DNA of 64,000 bases from assembly GCF_003369915.1 (NCBI RefSeq), contig NC_046676.1, forward strand, positions 9,579,501 to 9,643,500, given 5' to 3'. Position numbers and translations under genes: made by a program. Origin of the DNA: Drosophila miranda (Eukaryota; Arthropoda; Insecta; Diptera; Drosophilidae). The notes beneath the pieces are model-generated. The model had not been told where the DNA came from, made no database searches, and was given only the letters and a program-made list of their open reading frames with translations. Positions 1 to 13,075 of the stretch are shown piece after piece; positions within the stretch are counted from its first letter, which is position 1, and each line of letters starts with the position of its first letter.

Positions 1-40
1 AGTGTACGTATGTGTGTGTGTGCATAGCTCTCTCTCTCCA

Positions 41-72
<32 letters not shown>

Positions 73-881
73 AGTGTGTGGAAGCGCTTAAGTTGCAGTT
101 GCAACAGATAGATACCACAAGCTTTCAAGTCTAGCTGCCGCTGTTGCTCTTGGCCAGGTTAACACGCCAAAACCTGGCGACGTCATAAAGTCAGCTGCCG
201 CTTCTGTTTTCCTTTTGTTGTGGCAGCCAGCAACTATTCGGTTGACAGTGCAGCAGTGGCAGTGGCAGGGGCAGCAGAGGCTGTGCGACAGCTTTCAAGG
301 CTGTTTAGAAGGCAGAGCACAGCCCCAGCCCCCCAACACAGACAGACACACACTCTCTCTGTGCAGCACTCAAACACTATTCTCGGACATATCTTACGAC
401 GTGTTTCTTCGAGATTTATTTTCTTAAAAAAAAATTCTTAAACATTTTCTTGATCTTTTTTGGTTTTCTTTTGTAGTCTTGTTTTGTTTTTTTTTTAATG
501 GTTTTTTTTTTATATTACCGTTTTTCAATGTGCGGGAGTTAAAAACGTGTTTTCTTGATTTTGTTTTGGCTGCGGCTTGCGGCGGCTGTGGCTGTGGCTG
601 TGGCTGTGGCTTCTGTGGCTGTTGCTTCTTTTGCTTTCCGTACTACCGCGGACACGAACCACTTCTGACGGACACTACTCTGGCAACAGTTCGGACGGGG
701 GCTCACGTCGTCGTCGTCGTTATCGGCTTGGCAGGCAAAGCTCAACTGAATGCATGCCGCCAGCTAGCCAGCCCCGAAACCCGATGATGATGATGACGAC
801 GAACTGGTTTCGGCTTCGGCTTCGACTGAGGCTTTGGCTTCGGCTTCGGCGAACTGGTCGTGCTTTGGCATTGTTGCTTTT
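1..881. other. Non-coding DNA with microsatellites
   Basis: No convincing coding region is seen. There is a GT dinucleotide tract at about 41-68, a CTGTGG-type tract at about 584-632, and GTC and GAT/GAC trinucleotide runs near 705-720 and 784-802. The short open frames here follow these simple repeats (runs of Cys-Gly, Ala-Thr, Arg-Leu) and carry no domain signal. The stretch looks like intergenic or intronic fly DNA. Confidence 0.6.
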
Positions 882-1583
882 TATACCCGATACTCAAAAT
901 GGGTATTGGGGTATATTCGATTGGATGTGTGTAGCGTCCAGAAGGAAACGTTTCCGATCACATAAAGTATATATATTCTTGATCAGCATCAATAGCCGAG
1001 TCGATTGAGCCCTGTCCGTCCCTATGACACTATAAGAGCTAGAGCAACAACATTTTGTATATCCAGACTTCTGTGATATGTCACTGTTACAAAACTTCGC
1101 CCTGCCCACTTCCGCCCCCACAAAGGGGCCACAAAGATACGAGAAAACAGAAAACGCAGAATCGTAGGGAATAACCATATTTTTTAGACTATTATTATAG
1201 CCAGAATAAAAAAAAACAATTTCATTTTCTCTTGCTCTGTCTCTCTCTAACACACAGATTTCATGGTCGGCTCTGCCTATTGCTAAAAATAAGTTCCTAG
1301 ATCTCAGAGACTATAAAAGCTAGAGCAACCAAAATTAGATATCCATACTCCTGTTAGATCTCACTATAAAACGTGTATTTCATAATATCGCCACAACCCC
1401 TTCCGCCCCCACACGCCCCCGACGGCACGCTCAGACTGATTTTCTGTCTCTCTCGCACGCACTCTCTGTAGTGTCGTTTAATATTAGCGCCGTCTGCCGG
1501 CGGAGAGCCATACTGACTAAGTATGGGGTATAAATGTAGAGTTGCGGTCGCCGCAGCAACTCACAACGTTACCCCTCGTTGAT
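882..1583 (-). mobile_element. DINE-1/SGM-type element, degenerate copy
   Basis: The stretch begins with the hallmark end TTATACCCGATACTCAAAAT and contains the block around TATATATATTCTTGATCAGC, followed by an AGCCGAGTCGATTGAGCCC block. It ends with the complement of the GGGGGAACGTTGTGAGTTG end. The same blocks occur in the opposite orientation at 28.4-29.5, 36.8-37.9 and 55.5-56.1 kb, so this copy is inverted relative to them. It has no open reading frame. DINE-1/INE-1 elements are non-autonomous Helitron-like repeats abundant in Drosophila; the obscura-group version has been called SGM. This copy has diverged more than the others and is probably older. Confidence 0.75.
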
Positions 1584-4500
1584 TTTTGGCTTGTACAAAT
1601 AGTAGTAGAAAAGAGTAGTATATGAATGTATGAAGCAGTGGCGGGGGCTGGCAAAAGGTGAGGGTTAGGCAGGAGCACAGTCCGGGCAGGAACAGGGCCT
1701 GGACAGGAAGAAGGCCATTGCCATGACAGGAATTCATTTGTGGCCAACATTCAAATAAATGAAGGCAATTACATAGCCAAGGAGTAGTGTTACGGACAAG
1801 CCAAATGGTTGTAAGCCCCCCACCACCCCACACTTCGCTCTCCCACCAGATGACTTTGCTCTTTTTTCCCCACGTTCTAAGCCTCTCTTGGCGGGCGCTC
1901 GCTCTCTTTGGTGATCCGCACTTAACGGAAGTAAAGCGGCAAACAGAACAACAACAGCAACACTGTTTTCGGGGACCAGCCGGTTTGTTTACCTTTTTTC
2001 TGTCGCCGCTCAACTGTTATACTGTGATACCGGCTAAACAGCTGTGGCGGAGGTAAACACACACGCACAAACAATCGAGGCACTTCCGTGGGCTGTTATC
2101 ATACCCTGTAATCGAAGAATGGCAGGGTATGGTATGGCATGGTATACTCTAATAAATTTCTTGGGTTTTTTGTTCAAGAATTCCACACAAAAAAACCTTT
2201 AAGTGCAGTACCTTCTCTGCTCTTCTGGTTATAACTCTGCATAGTAGAGGGTATCTTATAGTCGATTTAATCGACTGTCAGTTTTTTTCCAGATAGTAGT
2301 GGGCGTGGGCGTGGGTGGGTGGTTGCCATGGCGTGTTGATAAATAAGCAAATAAATAAATAAACAGTTTCAAGTGTTTTCCCAAATTGAGTCAAATTTTC
2401 ACTCTTCCTCATTTTGTGGTGCCACTTGTTTTGGCTGTTGTTGTTGGCGGACTGCATTGAAATAAATGGAAATACTTTTGGCCAGATTGATGGCTTCATT
2501 AAGTGCAAGTGCAACAATTAACCGAAAGTTTTGATTGGATTCAAGTGTTTTGTCCCCAGAAGGGTTTTAGTCACAAATCACTTACCCTAACAGATCCATA
2601 GATTGTGGCTTGACCCACTAAAACTACAACAAACGTATGTTTATCTTTTATCTGACCCTCCCCCATACCGCTCTCTGTGTCTGTCTCTATCTCTATCTCT
2701 CTCTTGAATCGTTAACCTCAATTATTTCCACAAATTGTAATTACTTCATCGATACAATTGAATTGTTTTCCGACTACTGTTTGGCCCCCACTCAACACTC
2801 CACACCCAGAAATATAGCTCTAGCCGCGCCCCTCCCCTCCCCTCCCCACCCGCTCACCTGTACACTGGGCCACCAAAATCAATTGTGAACCTTTTTCTTA
2901 GCCATTTTGGTGATTTCATAACTTTATTAATTCATTTGTTCATTGTTTCTCCATGGATCTGCGGAGGGTCGTTGTGTTTTTTGTTCGCTGTTTACGGGTG
3001 CCAATTCAAGCGCGACAAAAGACAAGAAGCTGGAGCCAAAGCCAGACCCCAACTATAATTCCAATTCCATTTCAGGTTGCGGCTGCCACAAGCCCCGGGA
3101 GTCGGGTGCTGACTAAAGAAATTCCAATTAATGAAAATGAGTCTAAACAGGCGAGGGTATGGAATGGCGGGAAACAGGCAATAAAATTATGCAAACAGCA
3201 GGTGTTACCCATTAGCTTTTCCAGTCTTTTGCTGCAGTCACCAATTTGGGTCATTAGCAGGTGTTGTCATCGCTCCTCCACGTTGGAGCTGTCTTTTGTG
3301 TACACCCTGGAAGAGAGGAAAAGACAGATCCCTTCATAGAGGGTGCACTCAATAAATTGGATATATAATTGGTAGATCTTGGACCTACATATGTAGCCTA
3401 TCCGTTCTTTTGTTGGGGTGCCGCGCAACCAATCAAAGTTTTTAAAACAAAAGACGACCGACAGAAGGTCTGTTTTTCTTTTTGTTTTCTGTTGACCGGG
3501 GTTCCAAACTGTAGAAAATTTAATTAACTGATAAATTAAATACACTTTTCGGCTCTCAACTTTGTTCTGTTCTACCTCTGATTCTGTTTCGTGTTGGCCT
3601 GCTGCGGCTCCCCAAAGAGACCACAACCAGAGCTAGAACGGTGGCACGAGAAGGGGGAGGGGGGGGGGGGGGGGGGGGGCCTCCACCCGCATTGGAGCGT
3701 CCAGTGTTGCCCGCTCTGGTTGTCGTTGTTTGCTGCAGTGCGTCGGAAGTTGTCGCCGGCAAATCAACAAACCATAACGCACAGCCAAGCCAACGGTACT
3801 CGGGTCCCAGTGAAAACATTTAACGCCGCTTCAGACTCGAAAAAAAGAAAAATAATACAGAAATGCAGTAAAATTTCGTTGGCCAAGCGCTCAACAAATT
3901 AGCCCAGGCCTGATAAGTGGCCAGCACAGAATAATTATGACCACAAATGGGTTTTCGGGCCCCCGCAAAAATCATTTAAAATGCATAAATTTTCCATGAA
4001 AAGTAATTATTACGAAAATGAGGTAACAACTGAAACATTTACATAATTTAATCGGAAATAAAAAAGGGAATATTGTGTATATATAAACCACATTTAATTG
4101 AACACAAAATAAAATAATTAAAGTGATTAATTTCGATTTTAAAGAGCAGCTAGAAAAAACATATTTAAATTTTTTTATCTCTGTTTTTTCTTCTTTTATT
4201 TTGTATATGTAGCATATCCTGTTGAATAGCCTGCCGATTTTAATCAACCTCAATATTTAATACCCACTAAATGTCCATCCACTTTATTTAGTTTGATTAG
4301 CCAACTAATTTATAACTAACGACGCGATCTGAGCCAATTTATCGATGGTTATGAATCGGTTTTGGCTGTCTATAGAATTTGCTTGGGTTTTGTTGGTGCT
4401 CTTGTAGTTTTTTCAATTTCCTAGCCATAAGCTGTCAATTTTATGGGCAAAAACGGCGCTTCTCTTTACGAGTTTCAACACCCATTCCACACATTATGCC

Positions 4501-7500
4501 CCCCTTCGTGCACCCCTCAGGGCCCCGACCCCCCGAAACGCACTAAAACAGAATTTATGTTGATGATTTTTTGTGTGCGGCCTATTGCCATAGTCACGAG
4601 GCAGTCGCAGAGACGGAGAACCGAAGAGCCAGAGCCAAGGTGTAATGTATGTAGGTGGAACTCTTCGAGTAGCATATTGTACTTTTTTGTTTCGCACATA
4701 GCGCCCATTAAAACTATCGAGTCTACTATTGGGAGCCAGCCAAACCCTATCAAAATATACCTTGGGCAAAGCCATCGTCGCAGTCAGGGTTAGAGGCTCT
4801 CTGCCCCCCTCCCCCCTTTTAAAGCTGGCGGCGCACGCAGTCTTCGCGAGACTCAAATTGGAGTTGGCGTCGGGGGCAGGGAGGCAGGGAGGCAGAGGCC
4901 AGACAATGCAGTGACTGCTGCGGCTGTGGCCTCGGACCGCGGTCAATGGACTGCACTGCCCACCCAAAAAGGCGGCACTAAATTGCTTTGAAATGCCGTT
5001 AGAACAATAATTGCGCGCACACCAACACACACACACACACACACACACCCATGCATACGCTGGAAACATATGATTGGAGCGAAAAGATAGGCGATAGGAG
5101 GAGAGCTTTTGCCAATTTATTGAGTTGTAAAACGGCAGGGGAAAGGGGGAGAGGGATGCACGGCAGCGTATTAAAAATAAATAAATTAAAGTGAGGCTTT
5201 GTGAGAGGAGCATTGCCTGCTCATTAGAAGGAAGCAGAAGGAGAAGGAGCAGAACAGAGCGGGTGCACAAAAGTTAGGTTACGTTCCCGTCCAGACTAAT
5301 TGCTCGGCATAAATAAAAGGAGGAGAGGAAGGAAAACGAGAAGCATTCGCACGACTGACGAGAGCCGCTGCTGTGCTTTCAAGACATTGACGAATGCCAC
5401 TTCCTTATTGCAAGGTCAGCTGTCGGCGGCTAAAGCGGCTGCTCGTTACACGGTCCGATATTCACCGACGGAGTTCCACCCGAATGCAAGAAGAACCGAA
5501 GAACCCGACTAGCCCGCAGTGACAAAAGGTGTCGTGTGAGAGCAGCTCTCTTCCTCAGTCCACACTTCTGCTCTCCCACACGCTTGTTCTGACTAACTCC
5601 CGCTCTGTCGCTCTGCCTCTCCCTCTCTGCCATTCTCATTGATTGATGCTCTGCCAGCTGCCGTTAGTCGTCGGCCAAATGCAAAACTTCACACCAAATT
5701 GGCAGAGCCTAATCTGTCCCAGGCCCAGCTCCATGTCCAGGCCAACATCCACGTCCAGGTCCAAAAATAGTCAGCAAAGCCAATTGCAAATTTTTTACTT
5801 CAACAATAAACATAAATTAATGAAATGCTCTGGCGGCACCGCATTCGAAAGAGCGAGACATGTTTATGGGAACTTCTGCGAGGCTTTCTACCTCTCCCTC
5901 TCGCACAGGGCAGGGAGCGACACTCTGTGCCTCTATCTGCTTCTATCTCTGCTTTACCTTGTTAGGGGACATTTTTGCGTGTGTGTGTGTGGCCATTTTT
6001 GGGTAATTTGTGGAATTCTCCCATTTAATGTGAGGGAATTTTTGTGTTCTGCTTTTTGCGGTACAATTAAAATATCCCCCGAAACGCATGGCGCAGGAGG
6101 GAAAAGGAGGGCAACAAAGGAATTTTAACGACTCAATAAAGAGATGCAAACAAATGACACCTGTGGCCCCTCCCCACTTCTTCGAGCCATGCAAATCATT
6201 AGAATGTTCTGCCCAAGCCGAGGAGGAGTCATTCACAGGAGGAGGAACAAGATTCCAGCGGCAGCACAGTAGTCGAAGCTCATCATTTGGATGTGATTAA
6301 CTTAAGTACACAAGACATAAATATTTAAACGCTTGCGGCACTGGACAGATGGATGTGCAGACGGATGGACTCACGTCGAAAGCACAGCAGTCGAGTCCCC
6401 CCCCCTCGCCGTCCCTGGGCCGGCCAAATGAAGCGTGTTAAGTGCGGTCCAGGGGTGCAGCAAGGAGGGGCCGAGAGTCAAGGCATAAAATTGCTTTTAG
6501 CTGGCACAACGGTTAAACAACTTTATGCAAATGCCCGACCAACCTAACCAGAAGGGGAATAATTAGCAGCACTATGAACTAGAGAATACCCTGTGCAAAG
6601 ACTCTGATTTCGAAGTAGAGACAAACCCAATATACCCTACAAATACCAGTCGTAGCGAGGGTAACCAGGGTGCAAAGAAGATGCAAAAGTCTTTGTCATG
6701 ATGGCAGGGCCTCCGCCGACCATGGCCGATTGTGGCACCTTGTTGATCAATAATTGCCACACGACAGCTAAATGGGCTTTAATGCCATGTTGGCAGCAGC
6801 CGCCTCCCCTCCCAAGGAAATGCAAATCAAATTCTAATGATGTTGTAATGCAGACACCCCGCGAAGGTAGTTGTGCCCCGGAGAGGGCCGAACCGTTTAG
6901 ACAATGCCCCAACACGCAAATATTTCTGCAGCACCGCTAAAAAACCAGAGGAGAAGATTATATTATTAGAATTAAACATGCAATCTGACAAGTGTTTCGT
7001 CCAGCAGCGCGCGAGGGAACAGAATCGTTTCCTGGTCTGTCCATATTCTTGACCAGGCTAATTGCCCGGGCATAAACATAAACTCTGCACGGCCATGGCC
7101 ATCGTCATCGTCATCGTCGTCGTCATCATGGGCGATTTATGATTGCATTTCCTGTGACGGCAGGCCAAAAGCCGAAACGAGTATCGATCGCTTGAACACC
7201 GTTGCTTTGTCGCCCATGGTGGCACCATCCGACAGACCCATGAGATCCGTTCGTACAACGGAAATGCCACAGAAGTCGGTTTCATTCTCATTGGTATTCC
7301 ATAGAGACGGATTCTGTAGGTCCGTCTCTCTCTGTCCCTCTGTGACGACGACCCTTGTCTAATAAGGTATTAATAAGTTTTTGCCTTGGCCAAGACCAGA
7401 CAATTGCCGTTGCATTCTTGGGCCTCTTTGTTGGCTGTTGGCTGTTGTTCTTGTCGATCGTGCTGCTGAATTTCAAATGCATGATTAACAATCCACACTA

Positions 7501-10500
7501 GACATCGCAACTGCGATGGTATATGGATTTCGAAATATGATACTGATAGTGGCACCTGCCTGGGTGGGCCTACTTGCCATTGCCCTAAACTCCTTTTTTC
7601 CGCAGCCAATTTACGGAGAGATTTCTCTCTTAACCGCTTCAAGAGCTCCTTTTGATTGATGCACATTTGATGAGCACTTTGGTGATGAGAAATCCCCCAA
7701 AAGGTTCTCCCCCATACAGGTTGTGGTTTCATCATTCACTTTGTTGATTAGTGTAGACCAAAGACAATGACACATGCAACACAACCAGCCAACCACTGAC
7801 TGATGCAACAAGCTAAAATTAACGTATGAATGTCAGAGACTTGCCTCTGCTGCTGCTGCTGCTGCTGCAACAAAGGTCAGTCAGCGCGTGCTGTGGATGG
7901 CTGGTTGAAAGTTGACGTGACCCGTTGGGGCTTCGGTGATTAATCAGACTCATGACAAAGATGCGTCAGGTTATGGGAATCGAAGAGAGACTATGACCTT
8001 AGCCAAGACTCTGGACAATGTCAGAATGCCATGCAGCAGAGCTGCCTGGAGGGGGAGGGGGGAAGAGGGTACCAGAAGTCCACTTGTGGCAACTTGTGAC
8101 ACACTCGGACGGGTGTACGTGAGGCTTAGTGGCAGAGACAGTCCAGCAGTCCCTGGGCCTGAGCCCGGACTACGACCAGATGCCAATCGAAAGATAACCA
8201 CACACACACACACACACAGATACGAACACACACACTGGCATGCAATTTCAATACAATATTTGAAATAATTGGCTACAAATCGTCATTACAATGCTGTTGT
8301 TGTTGCTGCAGTTGCAGTTGCAGTTGCAGTTGCAGTGGAGACCGAAGCTGGGTAGCCTGCTGCATCGATGCCATGTCCTAGGCCACAAATTGCAGTTGGC
8401 TTAAACTGCCGCAATCGTAGCTGCCGTTTCTCCCGTTGCTGCTGCTGCCTGACCTACGACACCATCATGCGGCAGCCAGCCTCCTCCCCCAAAAGCGGCT
8501 TCAAATTACTATTGATACTGATAGCAACTGCTGATGCTGCAACCGGCAATTGCAGCTTGCAGCTTGCAGCTTGCAGCTTGCCACTCCACTTTTGTTCTTG
8601 TTCTTTCAATGCGTTACGGTAAATATTTTTGTCTTCATTTTTACTGTTAAGATCGAGATGAAGTTGAGGCATCATTCCCGCCCGTTGGCCAGCCCGGACC
8701 TCGACTCCAATTAGCCAAAAAGCACTCCTCATGCACTCGCATGCGGGTTCTCTGGGTGGGCGAGAAGGGGGCCTGGTGGAGGCCTGGCCAGGTGCCAAGA
8801 ACTCAATCATTGCATTTGCTGGCTTTGTTGGAACAATTGACGGTTTCTTAATGTGCAAAACGTGACAACAATTTGCATGACAACAGCCAACAGCCAACAG
8901 TCTCTGCCACAACAGCCTGCTGCCCGGCCTAACCTTCATTAGGAAGTAAAAAAGAATAAGTACTCCTCGTCGTACTCTCTGGTGAATGATTTTTCCAGCA
9001 TTTGATGTCGATTTGTTTTAAATCAAAGTGCAACAATTTATTAAACAATTGTTCGTCGGCAGCGATGTGTGCGTGATGGCGTGAGGAGTGTTTGAGAGAG
9101 GCAGACCTCTAAGCTCTATGCTTTTGATGGCTCTGGGGCTTCATTCCATATTGATATATGATTCCTTTTGGCATTGGTATCTATTTCAGTCCTTAAGGGT
9201 GGCCTTCCTTTCCTTTGGTGTTACCCAAAACCATTCTCTAGCCGTGTTTCGTGTCACACTGCCTTCTCCGGCGGTCCTCCGCGGCTGCCGCGGCTGCTCC
9301 ACTCCATAGGTCACGTGTTTCGTCGTGTGTCTGGCCAAAATATCAGCAATTGAACTATAGACATTTTGGCCAAATGCAGTAGGCAGGCCAAAATGCCGCG
9401 ATCCCGCTTTGTCTATAGGGAGTGGAGGCGGCGGAGGCAGAGGCAGAGGCAGAGTGGCAGTTGCAGTTGCAGTTGCAGCTAAGCGCATCTTGCCCAAATG
9501 TCAAATGCAAATGCGAAAAGCCAAAAGTCTGCTCTCTGCTGTCTGCTGTCTGCTGTCTGGCACCTGCTAACTTTTGCACTTTTCATTTTGGCCATTTCTT
9601 TACAGCTTCCACTCTCCCTTTCTCCCTCTCTCTGGGTTCTCTTCTTTTGCCGGCCAGTCAGTCATAATTAATACTCTTAACTTGAGTTACTTAGCCTCAC
9701 TTTAAGCTGACAAAATGTCCCACTTCTCTGGGGCTTCATTAAAAAGCCATTAGATGGGGTCTCCCTCTTTACTCTCTCCTCCCGCCCCCATCATCGCCCT
9801 TGTGGCCCAAAACCTCATTAGAAACTTCTATTATGGAGAGCATAAATCTCAGGCATGTTTGTTCGGCGGTACCCGATACAATCGAAGACAAGACTCTGAG
9901 TGTTGAGTGTGTCAAACAATTTAACTTGCGGCAATCTTGAGAGTCGTTCCTCGGTCCTCCGTCCTCTGTCCTCCGTCCTCCGTCCTCCGTCCTCGGAGCG
10001 GGGCCCCAAAGGCAAGTTTGCGTGGGAAATGCCGTCGATCGTCACGATCAGAGCCAGACAGGAAAACTTCACCGTCAACTTTTGGCCGCAGGGGGAAAAT
10101 GCAAAGCTGATTTTATCGTTTGGCTCTAACTCTGGTTCCCTGGTTCCCTGCTTCACTCTCTGTCGTCGCTGTTGCTGTTGCTGTTGCTGTCTCTGGCCTA
10201 AACTGATTTGCCACTTGACAAATGAGTTGACTGCCACATGTGCAATTTGGAAAATAAATCCATACACCCACCCACCCATCCACCCACCCATACACCAGCC
10301 GCACCACCCCGCACACAATTTTCCTCGACTGCGATAAAAGAAAAACAAAGGAAACTCTCTCGCTTTGACTTTTGACAATTTGTGCATTGATTTGGAAAAT
10401 AGCTCTTCCACAGAATCGGTGCACTCTCCATATGAAAATGACATGGAAAGCGGAGAAACAAAAGAGAAAAGCGCAGCAGCCAAGTCCCATGAAAGTTGTC

Positions 10501-11041
10501 CATACTCTTTTTCACATCTCTCCGTATATTCGGTACACCCCCTGGCCGGAGTGTATAACCAGGAAAATTGGCCAGCAAAAGGCCAAACTCCAAGGCAAAG
10601 GCAAAGGCAGAGCAGTGCTATTTGTTGCTGGGTGTGGGGGGGGGGGATGGTGGAGAAAAAGTCATCATAGCCTGACCTTCATTGTTGTGCTGCTTCTAAC
10701 ATTTAAATTTGTTTTTCTTCTTTTGTTTGTTGTTTTTTTTCATCTTTGTGCCGCTTTTCGGTTTGGTTTCATTCGATTTCAACAGAAAACGTGCCAAATT
10801 TTGGCTGCCAGTTGCACGTTCAACATATTTAATACAGTTCAACTGGGTTTGGCTTTGGCTTTGGCATGGCTCGACCTGGTCGGGTCTGCTCTGTGGGCTC
10901 TTGACACACATCCGCCTTATCAGGGCCTTATCAGCTGGGGGGGAGAACCTAAACACAGACAGAGACAGAGACAGAGACAGAGAGTAAGTAGCAATCAATG
11001 TCAGGGCGCAGTTTCAGTTGAGTTCAGCATCTCTCAGAGAA
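1584..11041. other. Long non-coding stretch upstream of the immune cluster
   Basis: I find no supportable gene. Open frames up to 258 codons (near 4494-5270, minus strand) are compositionally simple and show no conserved motif or splice structure. Simple sequence is frequent: a G tract at about 3656-3679, AC repeats at 5026-5048 and 8196-8218, GCT at 7848-7868, GTTGCA units at 8306-8337, TCCTCCG units at 9954-9994, CCCACC at 10266-10292 and GACAGA at 10957-10981. A short 2100-2290 segment with repeated AGGGTAT words may be another mobile relic. Unspliced regulatory RNAs or distant enhancers cannot be excluded. Confidence 0.5.
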
Positions 11042-11273
11042 ATGTTCGCCGCAATGAATCTCTGGCTTATTCTGTATTTGATTGGCCTGATCCAAGGCCG
11101 CTCCATTGTGCGAGACAGCCAGGAGGTGAGCTCATTGCCAGAAGGCTGCTCTTTAGTGTCTGTTTTCCATCTCCCTTTCTCAGTGGCCGACACCCCAGCC
11201 AGATCCCACCATCTTTGAGTACCCGCCGACCGAAAAGCAGGAGCTCTTTTTAGATGAATCGTTTTTAATGTGA
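11042..11273 (+). CDS. Small secreted peptide, 57 aa (unrecognised)
   Basis: Two exons, 11042-11125 and 11184-11273, are joined by a 58-bp phase-0 intron with a GAG/GTGAGC donor and a TTTCTCAG acceptor. The predicted 57-residue protein starts with a hydrophobic signal peptide (MFAAMNLWLILYLIGLIQG). After it comes a short acidic and proline-rich mature region with the stretch WPTPQPDPTIFEYPP and a Met C-terminus. It ends 49 bp before the DptB stop codon and converges on that gene. Its position beside three diptericins suggests an immune-induced secreted peptide. I do not recognise the family and the function is an inference. A downstream in-frame ATG (residue 5) could be the true start. Confidence 0.62.
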
Positions 11274-11322
11274 ATTGTAATTAAATAAAATAAAATTTCG
11301 TTGGTTTGATCTATCAAATTCG

Positions 11323-11760
11323 TTAGAATCTAAACGTGTACTGTCCTCCGGCTCCCCACTGGGGACGACTGTTGCCGTAGGGTCCGCCCAAGTGCTGGCC
11401 GTAGTGGCCCGTGGCATCGAAGGAGTGTCGGCCGTTCGGGCTCTGCCACACGGGGGCACGGCCGTTCAGGCTGAGGTCGAAGCCCTGGCGAGGGCTGCCG
11501 CCGCCGCCTCCCTGAAGCTGCCACTGGCGACGCACTCGCGGATGGTCCACCTCCACATCAACGAAATCGGGGAAAAACTATCGAATTCAGGGCCATCAGA
11601 TGCTATACTTCTGTGTTTCTCTCTCTGGATTGCTTACCTCCGAGGGCTCCACATTGACCAAATGCTGTTCATCTGCCAGCGGATAGGCAGCGGCGGGGGC
11701 ACAGAGGCAGGCGCAGGCACAGGCCAGGCTCAACAGCAGGAGGCTTGAACTGAATTCCAT
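11323..11760 (-). CDS. DptB: Diptericin B-type antimicrobial peptide
   Basis: Two exons, 11760-11638 and 11577-11323, flank a 60-bp phase-0 intron and encode 125 residues. The protein has a signal peptide (about residues 1-25), a propeptide that ends in a furin-like RVRR site, and a glycine-rich G domain. That domain contains QLQGGGGGSP, NGRAPVWQSPNGRHS, HLGGPYGNSRPQ and the C-terminus YTFRF. This is the D. melanogaster DptB architecture, in which the RVRR site separates the propeptide from the mature diptericin. Diptericins are released by fat body after Imd signalling and act on Gram-negative bacteria. The gene is transcribed toward the 57-aa peptide gene, with NF-kB and GATA sites upstream. 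Confidence 0.93.
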
Positions 11761-11811
11761 ATTGTGGGCTTTACTTGGAGAACTGAATGCTGGACAGAGA
11801 CAAGCTGCCTT

Positions 11812-11945
11812 CTTTTATACCTCGGATCAGGGTCTTATCAATTGATTCCCCCCGGTCAGGGAATCCCATCGGAGAGGCAGAACAACCTGGTTCAGTGGTT
11901 CACAAGTAGATCCCCGCATCTGCCAGCCGACCGCTGATTGATAAG
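11812..11945 (-). promoter_or_regulatory. DptB promoter with kB and GATA sites
   Basis: Reading on the minus strand, a TATA box (GTATAAAAGA) lies at 11811-11820, about 50 bp before the ATG. A palindromic NF-kB-type site GGGAATCCC is at 11859-11867, with a second GGGGAATC half at 11844-11851. GATA motifs are at about 11834-11840 and 11938-11944. The kB plus GATA combination close to the start is the known arrangement of Imd/Relish-driven fat-body antimicrobial peptide genes. Binding is inferred from the motifs only. Confidence 0.65.
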
Positions 11946-12766
11946 AAATATGATCTATCTCTCTAGGCGGAAAAGTGAATCCCAGAACAGCAACAATAAA
12001 AGAGGTACACAATTATTCATGCTATGAATAAATCTTAAGGTATATTTTCTGAATTTTCTGATGAACGGGCAGCACGCACTAGGCATATCATGGATAGAGT
12101 ATAGCTTCAACTATTCAGATACTGAAAGTTCTGTTCCATTGGCAGCCTCTCCGCTTACCCTAAGAGGATTTCCTAACAACCCAATCCGAACTAGACAAAT
12201 ACATACTTCCCCCATCGATTTATCATGGGCCAAGGTCAACTCGGCTTCCGATTAATGATGTGAAAAGCTTTTGGTAATCCCCAAACATGGCTAAGAATTA
12301 AAAGAGAGCTTAGAATAAGCCACATCATGAATCATTTGTCAAAGAAAAATGAATCTGCTTCGCTTTCGTTGGGGATGGCGTAATATTCTCTAGAGTTTTG
12401 GGCTTGTGGCATGATGAATTTCCATTGAAGATTCTTTTGACAGTTTATGCAATAAATCCAATTAGACAAAAACATTTTGTCTTGGCAGGTTTCATTAAGA
12501 CGCCTGTCATCGTCATTGGCATCGCTTAATTGGTTATTACCCACCAGAATTGCCCAAAAAGATGTATCTACAATTAGCCAAACTGCAAGATCATCTCCGT
12601 CTGCGACCCAAACCCAGTCTCTGGCCGCATGTTCCGGGGTAGACGAACATCGCCAAGGACTTAGATGCCATAAGCACCAGTTTCAGATAAAGAACTCGTA
12701 TATGTTTCGATGTATGTATGTATATTTTTTAATATTTCAAAGGTACTAGGGAAATACAAAGGTGGT
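11946..12766. other. Intergenic DNA between DptB and DptA-1
   Basis: No gene is supported here. The stretch is AT-rich with no long open frame, and it ends with the 3' flank of the first DptA-type gene. The short frame at 12477-12749 has no domain signal. Confidence 0.5.
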
Positions 12767-13075
12767 CTACCATCTGTAGCGGTAGTTGGTGCCAACGCTG
12801 TAGCTCGGCTCCGAGTTGCCCCACTTTCCGCCCAAACGCTGGGCATATCCGCCGTTCACGTCGATCTCGTGCCGCCCGTTGTCGCTCCTCCACACGTTCT
12901 CGCTGCCACGCACTCCAAAGTTGAATCCCTCGCGCTCCTGGGCCCCACCGCCGCCCTGCAAGTTGAGGGGATACCGAGGAGGTGGCGTCGAGGGCATCGT
13001 CATGTCATCGGCCGGATATGCCACCACAGCACCGACAATGCAGCAGAGCAGAGCGAGGACGATTGTAGACTGCAT
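12767..13075 (-). CDS. DptA: Diptericin A-type antimicrobial peptide, copy 1
   Basis: A single exon encodes 102 residues. The signal peptide MQSTIVLALLCCIVGAVVA is followed by a short propiece and the proline-rich segment PSTPPPRYPLNL. The glycine-rich domain carries LQGGGG, VWRSDNGRHEIDVNGGY, LGGKWGNSEP and a YRYRW C-terminus. The absence of a furin site and the P-domain plus G-domain layout match DptA rather than DptB. D. melanogaster DptA ends a few residues later. The protein is identical to that of the copy at 15707-16015. Diptericin A is induced through Imd/Relish and acts mainly against Gram-negative bacteria. The proximal promoter is shared with copy 2. Confidence 0.93.
   Translation of the reverse strand: MQSTIVLALLCCIVGAVVAYPADDMTMPSTPPPRYPLNLQGGGGAQEREGFNFGVRGSENVWRSDNGRHEIDVNGGYAQRLGGKWGNSEPSYSVGTNYRYRW

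Noticed and set aside
4494-5270. 258-codon minus-strand open frame
   Set aside because: It runs through AC repeats and G-rich tracts, has no domain and no splice context; composition explains the open frame.
5643-6128. 161-codon plus-strand frame
   Set aside because: Low-complexity Ser/Arg and Cys/Val runs follow local repeats; no homology signal or conserved motif.
9818-10483. 221-codon minus-strand open frame
   Set aside because: Contains simple-sequence Gln/Arg and WMGGW stretches from CCCACC and CTG repeats, and competes with long frames on the other strand.
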